Shown one piece after another: positions 36,005 through 47,341 of a DNA stretch of 64,000 nt. The notes beneath the pieces are model-generated. The model saw only the letters and a program-made list of their open reading frames with translations, searched no databases and was not told the DNA's origin. This DNA is from Erythrophleum ivorense (Eukaryota; Streptophyta; Magnoliopsida; Fabales; Fabaceae), in the NCBI GenBank assembly GCA_026724425.1, contig JAIUCV010000018.1, positions 3,095,596 to 3,159,595 of the forward strand. Reading direction: 5' to 3'. Position numbers and translations under genes: made by a program. Positions within the stretch are counted from its first letter, which is position 1, and each line of letters starts with the position of its first letter.

Positions 36005-36335
36005 TTTTCGCCGTGACTAAATTCCCTTGCGCTGCGGCCAATTACTCTCGGTTCAACTCCTTACGCCTTCACAAAATTTTCACATTTCACCGCAGCCAAA
36101 TACCCCTTTCGCCGCGGCCAAATACCTTCTGGAACACCCCCAAATTTGCCTTTCAGACTTAGCTGCGGCTAACGTCACTGTTCGTCACGGCCAATTTCTC
36201 TCTGTTTCCTTCCTTGGCAGGTTCGCCACATTTAGCCAAGGCCAATTAAATGTTGGCCGCGGCCAATTCCTCTCTGTTACCATATGGCCAAGGCTAATTA
36301 AATGTTAGCCGTGACCAATTCCCTTCTGTTCCTAT
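36005..36335 (-). repeat. CpG-rich GCCGCGGCCAA repeat block in LARD 3' LTR
   Basis: At least nine variants of (G)CCGCGGCCAA(T/A) spaced 20-60 bp apart. CCGCGG is self-complementary. The block stands out sharply from the AT-rich LTR. The homologous block in the other LTR (49025-49300) has one unit fewer and many CpG to TpG/CpA changes. Confidence 0.8.
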
Positions 36336-38019
36336 AACTCTCAAGATTTCATCTCATGCTCTCCAATTCCCCCTCTAGCAACCCTCTAGCCCACTTTAAC
36401 TTAGTTTGTGAAGATTTAATGTCTTTCTTTTACTTAATTTACTTAACAAATCTATCATTACACATTTAAAACTCAAATGTAGATCCTTAACCCTCTAGAC
36501 ACCATAAATCAATGAGTTTATGGATCAATGACAGCAAATGTATTCTAATCACAAGGTGCATGGGGCCCATGCTTAATGTTCATACAAGATCAAGTCACTT
36601 ATCCATTGTTAACCAATTACAACCATAATGTTTAATCCCATGATAATTAAATTACATATACAGTCCCTATATTTGGCAATTCATGATGTAATGCAACAAT
36701 GATACAAAACTAGCAATCTAGTTACGATACAATTCAACAAGGCCTCCAAACCTATGTGCTACCTAACCATTTAATGTGCTTCCATTAATTTTTTCTCCTT
36801 GCCACTAAGAGGTCCGGTCCCTGAAAATGTTAGCCCACAACGGGGTGAGATATACAATCTCAGTAACAAAAGGCAACTTCCATATACATGTACAAGTTAA
36901 TCAATCCAATGCAATTTCATGTCATCAATACCAGAATCATCAATTCAATTTGCAAATAAACTAGTTGAACTACAAATGACTACTGTCCTATACCAGCAAT
37001 TATACACAACATGTTAATGGCAAATAGCACCAGGAGAGGTCCATTCATGACACCTACTCCATAATGACCACAACCAAGGCTCAGTGCATCTGGGGTCTAA
37101 TCACAACCCGGTGCTCGATCGAAGTACATGCACGGGTGGCAGCCGCACCACAGCTCTACCATAAACTCACAAGGTCCAATCACAATAACAATTCAAGTAG
37201 TTAACCAATCATTTAGCATTTCAAAATCATATATGTGCAAACATTATCAGATTAACATGAACATATACATAGAATTGGAAAATTAACTCCAGTTACCTCA
37301 ATGAAGCCAATTATTCTTCCTCTAGCTACCATAACAATCCAAATGCACATCAAGCCTATAACAAGCATAATTATCATTATTCAACCACCATTAGTAAGGA
37401 ATTTCCCTATCTAAAGGTTAATCTTAACAAGAGTACATTAAGAACTTCTTACCCAAGCTTCCTAAGGGGCTACAACACCAATTGAAGGTCACAACAACAA
37501 GAACTCACAATGAGTCACTCTTAATGTCTCCATTTTCGTACATATAAGAGCCATGCACCAAAAGTTAGTCCAAATGATAGAAATTCAGTATATATACCAC
37601 ATAAGAGAAGAGAGAACACTTACCCATACACCCAAGAGGTCAAATGGATTAGGTTGAGCTTTAACTACTAAGAACACACCATGAGACATTCCCAAATTCG
37701 GATTTGAGTCATCAAACCCAGAAAATTTAGTTTTTCACCTTCATCTCCTTGTAATTTCGCACAATAGCAGAACCCATTATGAAAATCAACCCTTAGGGAC
37801 TTTTTCCAGCAAAATAACACATAAAATGGAAGGGAAATGCTTATCCAATCATCCCTTTAACTTCTAACTCTGAAAATCTTACAAGGAAACACCAAAACAC
37901 CAAGGTTCAGATTTGGAAAGGAGATGAAAATGCTCAAAACCAGAAACTAATCGACCAAAATGAAGAGGAGAATGAGAGGGACATGTTTTGTATAGATTAC
38001 CTTGGCCAAATTGACGATT

Positions 38020-40953
38020 GTCTGGTAGTGGTTTGAGCTCTAAGGTAGGAGCTTGCTCAACTGACGGTATGAGTTATTTGATTTCAATCTCTTCCATGCT
38101 AAATACCTGTTCAAACAATTCACAGACAGAAGAAACAACTTTCCCAGCCTTGGGAATATTAGTAGTGTGGGAAGAGTCAAAAGAATCAACAGTCAAGTGA
38201 ATATCAGCATCATGATTCCCTAAGCTATCCATATCATCATGCAAAGTATCATTAGTACCAGAAAGATCAACAAGACCAGTGAGGTCAATAGAGGTTCTAG
38301 ATGAAATAAAATCAATCTGATAAGCAATAGATTCCTTAGAGTTAACATCATCATATAAGCTTAAAAATTCATCGATTTCTCTACATATAGTATAAGAATA
38401 AGAGTCATCACAATTATGTCTGAGAGAATCATCAAGATCAGCAATATCACAGGAGTCAGTCAACAAACTATCCCTAAAATCAGCACTAGCATTATCAATT
38501 AGTATATCAATCAGGCTAATACTACAAACAGAGTTATCATCATAGGGATGTTTCATTGCATCAAATATATTAAATTGTATCACATTGCCAGCAAACTCCA
38601 ATTGAAGAGTACCCTCATGCACATTTATAATTGTCTTTGCAATTTTTAAGAAGGATCTACCTAAGATGAGTGGGGCATGTCCACTAGATCTATATCTATC
38701 ATCCTCCATATTAAGGACATAAAAATCAGCTGGAAAAATCAAGTCTTTTACCTTAACCAAAACATCCTCTAATACTCCTGAAGGATAGGCAATGCTCCTA
38801 TTTGCTAGCTGCACAACCACTCCTATAGGTTTTAGCTCTCCCATCTGCAAAGATGAATAAACAGATTTAGGCATAACATTTATAGCAGCACCAAGATCAA
38901 TCAAAGCATCAGAAAATTCAAAATTCCCAATAGTGCATGGGATTGTAAAAGTGCCTAGATCTTGACACTTAATGGGCATTGCTGGCTGTATGAGTGCTGA
39001 AACATTCTTGCCAAAATTGACTTTTTCATTCCCTCTTAGACGCCTCTTGTTGGTACATATTTCCTTGAGAAACTTAGCGTATTTAGGAATAGTCTTGATT
39101 GCCTCCAACAATGGTATGTTAACCTCAACCTTCTTGAACGTCTCAAGAATTTCTTTTTCCATTTCTGCTTCATTTTGCTTCTTTCCCAAGGTAGGTCTAT
39201 GTGGGAAAGGTAAGATCTTCTTTGGCTCCTCTTCTTTGTTAGGATCATTTGGTGCGACGTGTGTTTTTGATGACGCCGACTTATCTATGGTAGTGGTATC
39301 TGAGGATCCCTGAGCATCTCTCCCACTCCTAAGAGTGATATCACTAACATTGCTATTATTCCTTGGATTGACAATTGTCTGAGAAGGTAACTGGCTTGAC
39401 CCTTGGCTTTTTATCTCATTGAGAGAAGTGGCAAATTGGCCTAACTGAGTATCAACCCTCCTTTCTAAATTTTGCACCACTTGTGTGAGTTTTGCATTAC
39501 TCTCCATAAGATGCTTCATCAAGTCCCCCATATTATCCCCTTTCTTTGGTTCCTCCTGCGTAGGAACTGATTGCCTAATAGGTTGGGAAGACTGTGCACT
39601 GGGTCCTGCAATATTATATCTATTTTGCTGTTGCCCTCCCCCATATCTCAGGTTGGGATGATCCCTCCATCCTGGATTGTATGTATTAGAATAGGGATCA
39701 TATTTTTACTGCCCTTATTGCATTGGCCTAACTGGATACATCCCAGCACAAGCCTCTACTCTGTCCTCTAACATAGGGCACTGATCAGTGGCATGTGAGG
39801 CCAAACAACATATATCACAAAGGGGTCCTTCCAAGGTAGTAGAGGTAGATGTCTGCTCAGGCGCATAGCACTGTGGATAAGAATGTGTCTGAGTAGAGTA
39901 GGACTGTGGTGCACAAGTCTGAGAGGGTGTAGAGGATGACTGTGACTATTGCCGATCTAAAGCAAGCCATTGGAGCACAGAAGACATTACATCAATCTTG
40001 CTCTCAAGTCTCTAACCATAGTCTGGAGCATATAATTCACTGACTCCTCTTACCATTTGCATTGATCTGGATCCAAACTGCTGAGCATTCTGAGCCATCT
40101 TATCAATCAATTGCCAAGCCCTTGTAGGTGTCAGATCACCTAATGCTCCACCAGAGGCAGCATCAATCATATTTCTGTCCATGTTCAATAGCCCCTCATA
40201 GAAGTACTGAATAAGTAATTGATCAGAGATTTAATGGTGAGGACAACTAGCCAGCAACCTCTTAAATCTTTCCCAATACTCATATAAAGTTTCTCCACTA
40301 TTTTGTCTGATCCCGCATATTTCCTTCCTTATTGATGCAGTACGAGAAGCAGGAAAGAATTTCTCCAAAAATAGCCTCTTCAGTTGGTCCCAAGAAGTAA
40401 TGGCACCAGGAGGTAAATAGTACAACCAGTCTTTAGCTAAACCATCCAGGGAAAAAGGAAATGCTCTGAGCTTAATTTGTTCCTCTGAAACTCCCTGTGG
40501 CTTCATTGTAGAGCAAACAACATGAAATTCCTTCAGATGTTTGTAAGGGTCGTCTCCTGCAAGTCCATGAAATTTAGGAAGTAAGTGAATCAAACTAGAT
40601 TCAAGCTCAAAATTTGCATCTAATTATGGATATTGTATACAGAGATTTTGATAATGCACATTAGGGGCTGTCAATTCTCTAATGGTTCTGGCATGTATGT
40701 TATCATTTACATTGGCATTCAAGTTAGCCTGAACATGCATATTCATGTTAACATTCATATGATCTTGTTCAGCCATATTATCACCAGCAAATTGAAGTAC
40801 ACAATCAACTCCTTGCACATAATCAAAAGCAGAAGAAACAGAACTACTAATTCCTACACTTTTTTTGTTCTTCTTATTCTTTACTTGTCTTCTAAAGGTC
40901 TTTTCGATTTCCGGATCCAAATCAATTAATTTTTCACCAGAGCTCCTTGTCAT
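38020..40953 (-). pseudogene. Athila/Tat-like gag-protease polyprotein (in-frame stops, RT truncated)
   Basis: One minus-strand frame runs from ATG 40951-40953 (MTRSSGEKLIDLDPEIEKTF) to the deletion point, broken by several stop codons (e.g. near 40624, 40231, 40013 and 38074) but with no frameshift seen. Order: N-terminal linker; retrotransposon gag domain (FHGLAGDDPYKHLKEF, AFPFSLDGLAKDWLYYLP, WERFKRLLASCPHH); zinc knuckle CDICCLASHATDQC; DPYSNTYNPGWRDHPN; ITLRSGR; acidic linker; KYAKFLKEI; retropepsin-like domain with DLGAAINVMPKSVY (Leu replaces the usual Ser/Thr of D-S/T-G, as in Athila relatives) and LILGRSFL. After the 38074 stop come LELKPLPD, the normal entry to reverse transcriptase, and then the deletion junction. 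Stops without frameshifts indicate a relatively young copy. Confidence 0.92.
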
Positions 40954-41335
40954 AAACCAATTAGACAAGAAAAAACTAAGAAGGAACAAAAGAAATCAAC
41001 AAAGAAAAATTAAAACAATAAATCTAGAAAAATTAGAAAAATCGAGAAAATACTAAAAAATTAGAAAAAGTGCTTAAAACGTTAGAATTTGGCCAAAAAA
41101 TGGTGTACATAATAGCTATGCTGTTATTTTTGCTTAAAATACCCAAAAACCTTGGAAAACAAAGTTTGAGAATTTTTTGGATACTTCAAACAAAAATTCC
41201 AGCAAGCAGCAAAATTAGATTAAGCAACCGAATGATCCAAATCCAAATTCAAAACAAGGGAAAATAGGACAAAAATAAAGCAAAAACAGGGCAAAAAAAT
41301 ACTAAGAAAGCCTTCCAAACAAATAAGAAACTAAA

Positions 41336-41354
41336 CTCCCCGACAACGGCGCCA
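41336..41354 (-). other. Primer binding site, tRNA-Asp type
   Basis: Minus strand TGGCGCCGTTGTCGGGGAG, one mismatch to the complement of the tRNA-Asp 3' end. It lies four bases after the LTR end (CGTCA), so the 5' LTR boundary is well fixed. Confidence 0.92.
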
Positions 41355-41358
41355 AATT

Positions 41359-44114
41359 TGACGATTGTGTCGCGCAATCTCAAATAAAACTAGGAAGCAA
41401 AATAAATTTTGTAGTTAATGGTGCAACCTAGGTCATCTCCCTTGGAGTTTATGCCTCAATTTATTTATGAAAGGGGTATTCTAAGTATTGCTAATTAAAC
41501 TTGTTTTGGGGATTTGAAGTACTAGAATTTAATTGAACTAAATTTAATTGACAAAAATCAAAAGAATTTAAAGCTAAATGAGGTGAACAATTAAGAAAAA
41601 TGGTAGCTAACCTTGCATTGGACTCCCTAGAATTCAATTATCCTTGCCCTTGGTTTAGTTTACCAAATTTGGAATTAATTCCTTGCTCTTTAGTGTATTC
41701 CCTATAAAGATTCTTGAATAACCATCCAAGGTTCAATTTATTAATTATACAAGGAATTTGCAACCACAAGAAACCTTGAATAACTAATTAATTGAATTAA
41801 GAACAAGAACACACTTTAACCAATTTTAATTGATTAATAGAATCTATTGCACAATTCACTTAAGATACTAATTAACCAATTAGATTAATTAATTCCTCAA
41901 ACAATTAATTGCACAAAAATTTTAGCTAATTAATCCAACAACCATTGCATCAATTAACCGAAAATCAAGAGGAATTTAAAAGTGATTTGCACAGCACTAA
42001 TTCTGGAATTTTTACAATATATGTAATGATCACAATCAAATTATATTCGATTCATAAAGCAAATCAATCCAATAATTTTCAGCAATTAAGTTCCTAAATC
42101 AATCAACTAGACCTAGTCAAATTAATAAAAGATTTAATGCTGGAATTAAAAGATATAGCAAGGAGTATTTATCCAATTTGGTGAGAAAATATGGGGCTCA
42201 AATCTGCATCTGGGAGTTTCCAAACTTCAGACAGCCACCATGGGTGATTCAAGCTGCCATGGAGATTTTAATCGGAGGAGAGTTAATGAATTGAGTTGCA
42301 GCCATGGATGATTCAATGACAGAATACTCCCTGGATGTTTTCGCGTTCTTCACGTTCTCCCTGCCTCTCCTAGAGTTCTTTCCTTGTCACGTTCAGTATG
42401 CCTCTCCTATTCTATTCTATGTCTGCTCTCTTGGAATGAGTGAATGAATCTATATATGGGCGAGGGTTTCCAAAAATATTGAGGCGTGAATGAAGTGGAC
42501 TCTGGATGATTGAAATATGCTCCCTTTCACGTGAATTCTTTTCTTATGATTCCACGTGTTCTTTAATGAATCACATGCAGCCTTCTTCGTGCAGCTCAAC
42601 CTTTTGCAAGCTGAAATCACGTTTTTTTTCTTCCCTCAGCTCCAGCGCTTTTGTTTCTCAATGAATCACGTGCAGCCCGTCTCTTTTTCTGACGTTATTT
42701 TCTTCATGTTGGCTCCCAACTTCAGCGTCTTCCAGCTTCATACGAGCTTCTTCACAGCTTAAGCATCCACAAACCACTAGCTCAACTTGCTTGCTTCATT
42801 AATCCATGTAATTCTGTAGCCAAATGCCAGCTTATTATTCATTAAAATCTCCCGTGTTCAGCTCATTGCTTCATGCTCTATTCTGTGTTTCTTCTCTTTG
42901 ATTCATTGCTTCTGTTCTTCTCCATCGTTCAACTCATGGCTTGCTTGCTTTTTTTCTCTTCTTAATCACATATGAACATGTAAGCCATGTGTGAGATGGA
43001 GCTGTGAGCCTTGTTTTGTTACTACGATGTGTTACTTCTCTTCATGCTCTGTTTTCAGCTCATGCATCGTGCAACTGTAGCTTCATAATGCTTTTGGCTT
43101 GCTTCATTGTTCAGCTCCTTCTCTTAACTCGTAGCTAGTTCTCCCAGCTCATTCCATACTCTATCCAGCTCTCTTCTTTGTCCCAGAACCCATAGCTTCT
43201 TCCTCGTTTCTCACATGTCTTCATTTGATTCTGCCCATCATTGTAACGTGTTTCCTGTTTGTTTATGCTGCAGCCTATAACTTCCAGGTAAAAGCTCCTT
43301 CTCTCCTCGTAGAACTAAAGTTCGAACCTTCTCTTCATACCACATGATGCTTCTGCATGCTTTTCCACGTAAGACCTGAGCTCGAGATTGCTTCTTTAAT
43401 TGTGTTCTGCTTCCAGCTCCAACTTTCTCACCTGCCTCCTCTATTTTGCTCTGTCTTTGTTCAGCCACATTCAGCTCATTTTCTTGATGAACCCGTAGCA
43501 TTCCTTTTCTCCCATGCATCTGCTTCTACGTAGAACCCCTTCTCGAGCTTCTCTTCCTTGTTCTGTAGCTCTTTATTCAGCCCATACTCCTTGCCTCTTG
43601 GTTTGCTCTTTGCTCATGTGGAATGAGTTGCTATTGTGCATATATTCTTCTACTGGCCCCAAGCACCCAAGCTCAACGTCTCCTCTAAGCTTCTGCATGT
43701 TTTGGAGCTTTTCATTTTCCTTCACCATTTGCTCTTTCGTTTATTATTCACTTGTTATGGCTATTGCTTTCTTTCCACGAGTTTCTTGCTTCTTACCCAT
43801 CTCCACACCAATTCACTTTTATTTCCTCCAAACTGTACACATGAAGCCTTTATCTTTTCTTTAAATCAAATGTTCATTCAAGCTAGCCCATCAAAAATTC
43901 TGCACAATAGAATGGAAAGAATGAAATAGAAATATTCATAAAATTCATTTAAAAAGATTTATGCATTAAAATCTAAGATTTTGTGATTTAATTCCTAAAG
44001 TGCAAAAGATGACTACTAAGTTTAAATTCCATCTAAGTAAATCCATTAAGCCTCATTTAACATTTAAAAGGCTTAAGTTTAGGGGGATAAAATACATAAA
44101 AGTCATGCTTATCA
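41359..44114 (-). mobile_element. 5' LTR (2756 bp) of the nested Athila/Tat-like element
   Basis: On minus begins TGATAAGCATGAC and ends ACAATCGTCA. A TATATA box lies at 42451-42457. The half nearest the PBS is AT-rich; the part around 42500-43800 is unusually rich in short C/T-rich segments (CAGCTC, GCTTC) and contains open frames on both strands that I regard as chance. Confidence 0.88.
42451..42457 (-). promoter_or_regulatory. TATA box of the nested element LTR
   Basis: Minus strand CCCATATATAGATTC, the best TATA match in a plausible U3 position of this long LTR. Confidence 0.4.
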
Positions 44115-44254
44115 CAAATCTTCCTCTAGAAGTGAGAAATGATGGAGGAATGCAAAAAAACCCTAGCTTCCCTCTTAACCTCCGAATTTTGCTTTGCCTC
44201 TTGTGTTTTTTCTACAAAATGGGGAGGAGGCTAAGTGTATTTAGGGTTTAGTTG

Positions 44255-44610
44255 TGTTTGAGTTGGGTCCCAAATGGGTTGTGGGTTGACCCAAAGGCCC
44301 AAATCCTCATGGGTTTAGATTTGTATACTTGTTGGGCCTTATTTCATGAGTTGAGCTGCAGAAATTTGATTGGGCTAGACCAAGTTCTAAGAGTTAATCC
44401 AACTTGGGTCTGCGTAATGTGTGTTGGGCCAACTATAAGGGCTCATGTAAATTGGGTCTTGGGCCTCTATTTTACTATATCAGATTGGGCTATTGCTAGG
44501 TGATCTTTCTTGGTCCAAGTCTCATGATAAGAAGTTGGATTTGCACCTAAAATCGTTGGGCCTCCATAAATCCTTACCCATGGTTTATTCAAATTAATTT
44601 TGGGCCCAAA
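44255..44610 (-). promoter_or_regulatory. TGGGCY cluster in the LARD U3 (3' LTR copy)
   Basis: At least eight TGGGCC/TGGGCT motifs (either strand) within about 350 bp, roughly 150-500 bp from the LTR start. TGGGCY is the plant site II element bound by TCP factors in growth-associated promoters. The same cluster is in the other LTR at about 54040-54390. Regulatory function is inferred. Confidence 0.5.
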
Positions 44611-44764
44611 TTAAGCTTTAATCCAATTGAAATCTTAAACCCATATTAATAACTTATTTCTTTGTAAATTTTCATTTATATAGCTTACCCAATTATTCAA
44701 TAATAATTATTCTTAATTAGTCCAAATACATTATTAACACCTTAATTAATTTTGGGGTGTTACA

Positions 44765-44781
44765 TTCTTCCCTCTTTTTAG
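44765..44781 (-). other. Polypurine tract of the LARD-like element
   Basis: Minus strand CTAAAAAGAGGGAAGAA directly precedes the TGTAACACCCC start of the 3' LTR, and is preceded by AAGGACAAAATTT, as at the 3' end of Tekay/Del chromoviruses. Confidence 0.9.
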
Positions 44782-47228
44782 AAATTTTGTCCTTAAAATT
44801 AGTCATACCTTACTCAACTGATGTTGCACAATTCTTCCTCATAACTTCCTCCTTGATAACTCAGATAATCTTACTAGAGACTAGTCCCTTCTTACTACTT
44901 TTCTAGAGAGGGTGTTCTTGTCATGTTACTACTTCACTTGGCAACCACATTTCTATTCCCTCTAGTCAACCTAGATCAAATAACATTCCAATCTAAGCAT
45001 GTTATATTCCTTCTGTGTCCGTAGCTAGGGAGATTTGGTCCAAGCTACACTTGATCATCTTATAGCAAGCTTTAGACACTGAGCTCAAATAAATCCCAAT
45101 TTTCTCTCCCTTCATAGCTTTTGTTTTGTTTGATTTTATATTTAGGTTCCCCTTTTTTTTTTCTCCTCTCTCTCCCTTTTTTTGTTGTTGTTGTTCCAAT
45201 AATCGATCATTATATGTTTATATTAACTTCCTCTCCTTTTCTTCTTAACTCTCAATCTATTAAAGAGATAACTCTTAGATAATTTACCTTAACTCTCTTT
45301 AATAGTTGACACCAAGAATTACAAAGAATTCCACTTGGTTAGCCCTTTTAGTATTTATTCCATTAATAGTAACATAGGTGAGTAACCTTATTTCATAATG
45401 AAGTTTCATTCATCCTTCAGTTAGATTACCCCCACATTCCCTTAGCCCAACCTTCTTAATCAAAATGGGTTTTACCTCTTACAGGTTCATCTAGTCTAAG
45501 TTTTCAAGTCTTACATTCAACTATCTCATAAATTATTGCACACATTATCCTCATTTATTATCCATTAGTAGAAGGTTCATTATTTCCATTGGACGTATAG
45601 AATTCCCCTTTCATTTTCAATTAGTGCCCAAGATTCCTCCTCCTTATTTGTTGAGATTCCCAAGGGTTAGAAGTAATATAAAGTCTGATCTTACAACTTA
45701 TCTCTTGAAGGCACCCAACCACTTTAGGTTCACCTTCCCCATAATTGAAATCAAACATGATCTTCCAAGTGAAAGTAAACAGGATATTCCAGGTCTAGAT
45801 TATATTTTCTAATAAGACCTTATTTCAAAGGTGAGTGTACTTTGTCTAGAGCATCAAGGTAGTCTTCTAAGACTTAAGAAATGAGTTTCCTTGGATCTTA
45901 CAAGCCACAACTCAAGTGCATGCTCTATTAAATGACACACTTTCAACAACTGGCCTGTAACATTAGAAATTTTCATTCATAATGATGGTTTATCATAGAT
46001 AATCTAATCGTCGTCCATAGGTGTAACCAGCATAAGAAAGCCCTTAGTAAACCTCTTTTCTCTCTTTCTCTTCTCTTTCTCTTCTTCTTCTCTTTTTTTT
46101 TACACTTGCAAAGGCATTACCATAATTACATACATGTGACTCTAAAGATCACCATGATCAATAGATCCCAATTTCTCATTTTAATTCTCAATTACTACAA
46201 GCTTTAGTAGTCAGCTTAATGGCATTTACACTTGTTTGAAGTCAACTAAACATCTCCTTGGATTTTATGCCGTTATATATATATAGTCCCAAAGGACTGC
46301 GCTTTCATATCTTCTACCCCTAACTAAGTTATTTTCATACAAGTATAGTTATTCTTCAATTAGCATACTTTTTTTTTTTAATTCTCTAGTTTGGAAATTC
46401 ATAATAATTCCCCAAGGAGTAATGAAATAATATCTTGTCAACAAGGTTTAAGATCCTATCAACAAGATCTTGTATTCATTAATGTAAAATCTGAGACCTT
46501 GTCAATAAGGTTCTCTGACAGCAAGTACAAGGTCTTTTGACCATATGTTACAGCATGTAATATGAGATGGTATGATAGTTTTTGTCCCTACACAATGGCC
46601 TATGCCAACCACAACTAACTCTTTCACTCCTCTAAAAGTTTTTAGGCCTTAATTACGCCTGACCATTGGGAGTTAAATTATCGTAATAAGGAGACTTAGT
46701 GAGTCTTTTCATTATTAAACATTCCCTAATTATCAACAGATCAAGTAGGGATTTCCAGTGAGAGAACTCAAGTACCATTTACCACTAGTGTTTCACCCTT
46801 CCTCGTCAATCATTATACTAATGTTTTATTGTAATAACATAAGTTAATTATGTTACTGCCACCTCTCATTCCTTCCTCCTAGGTTATTATTCTAGATCAA
46901 GGAGTCCTCTTTCAAATTCCCAATGTTGTCTCTACTCCCTTAATCACGCCACACGTGATACATAATAAGATTATTGATGGCAGAATCAGACTTTACCTTT
47001 AATATTAGTAGGCAACGGTTTTCTATGGCCATACACATGCTCATCACCTCGTGATGACTATATCTCAACCACTTGTACTCACACAAGTATAATTTTATTC
47101 TCTTTTTATGTGGGTCCTTACCATCAAGATCTCTTCTTTACCTTTTAGGTAGAAAGTCTACTTAATCTAGTTTGATGCCAATTTGGTGGTTGAAATTCAT
47201 CAAATCATATAATAAGTGACACGCCTCG

Positions 47229-47341
47229 CATGCCCTTAGCACCGAAGTGCCAATGAATGAGCACGTCCCACGTGCCTCTAGCACCAAAGTGCTATAGAAT
47301 CTTACCTTACACTCCCTGAGTGTATCATGCACGTAAAGTGC
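47229..47341 (-). other. Array of five short hairpins
   Basis: Five consecutive inverted repeats: 47239-47250 (loop UUCG when read on the sense minus strand, closed by C-G), 47261-47275 (6-bp stem GCACGT), 47279-47294 (6-bp stem TAGCAC, loop of 4), 47308-47324 (7-bp stem TACACTC, loop of 3), 47329-47341 (4-bp stem GCAC). The first and third share a unit of about 41 bp; the others have different arm sequences. Confidence 0.8.

Larger units (their letters stand above)
38012..44114 (-). mobile_element. Athila/Tat-like gypsy element, 3'-deleted, nested in the LARD LTR
   Basis: On minus: complete 5' LTR (44114 to 41359), PBS (41354-41336), gag-protease frame (40953 to about 38020), then only the last 10 bp of the 3' LTR. 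Perfect 5-bp TSD CAAAT (38007-38011 and 44115-44119); the uninterrupted target is visible at 53888-53898 in the other LARD LTR (CCAAATCTTC). RT, RNase H, integrase and nearly all of the 3' LTR are missing, yet both element ends and the TSD survive, so the deletion was internal. Confidence 0.92.
35688..44764 (-). mobile_element. 3' LTR of the LARD-like element (interrupted)
   Basis: Starts (plus strand) TGTAACAACCC and ends TTTTGGGGTGTTACA. About 2969 bp after removing the Athila/Tat insertion at 38012-44114 and one TSD copy. Differences from the other LTR are mostly C/T and G/A transitions, many at CpG. It has one extra repeat unit of about 51 bp in the GCCGCGGCC block (36230-36330). Confidence 0.9.

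Noticed and set aside
38972..39313. 113-codon plus-strand open frame.
   Set aside because: It is the antisense shadow of the gag-protease frame on the minus strand.
41336..41354. Match to the 3' end of tRNA-Asp, possible tRNA gene.
   Set aside because: Only the terminal 18 or so bases match, in PBS orientation next to an LTR; no cloverleaf. The same applies at 9158, 61480 and 48695.
43238..43929. Overlapping open frames of 93, 116 and 97 codons on both strands.
   Set aside because: All are in the C/T-rich part of the nested Athila/Tat LTR; several frames open together indicate compositional bias rather than coding.
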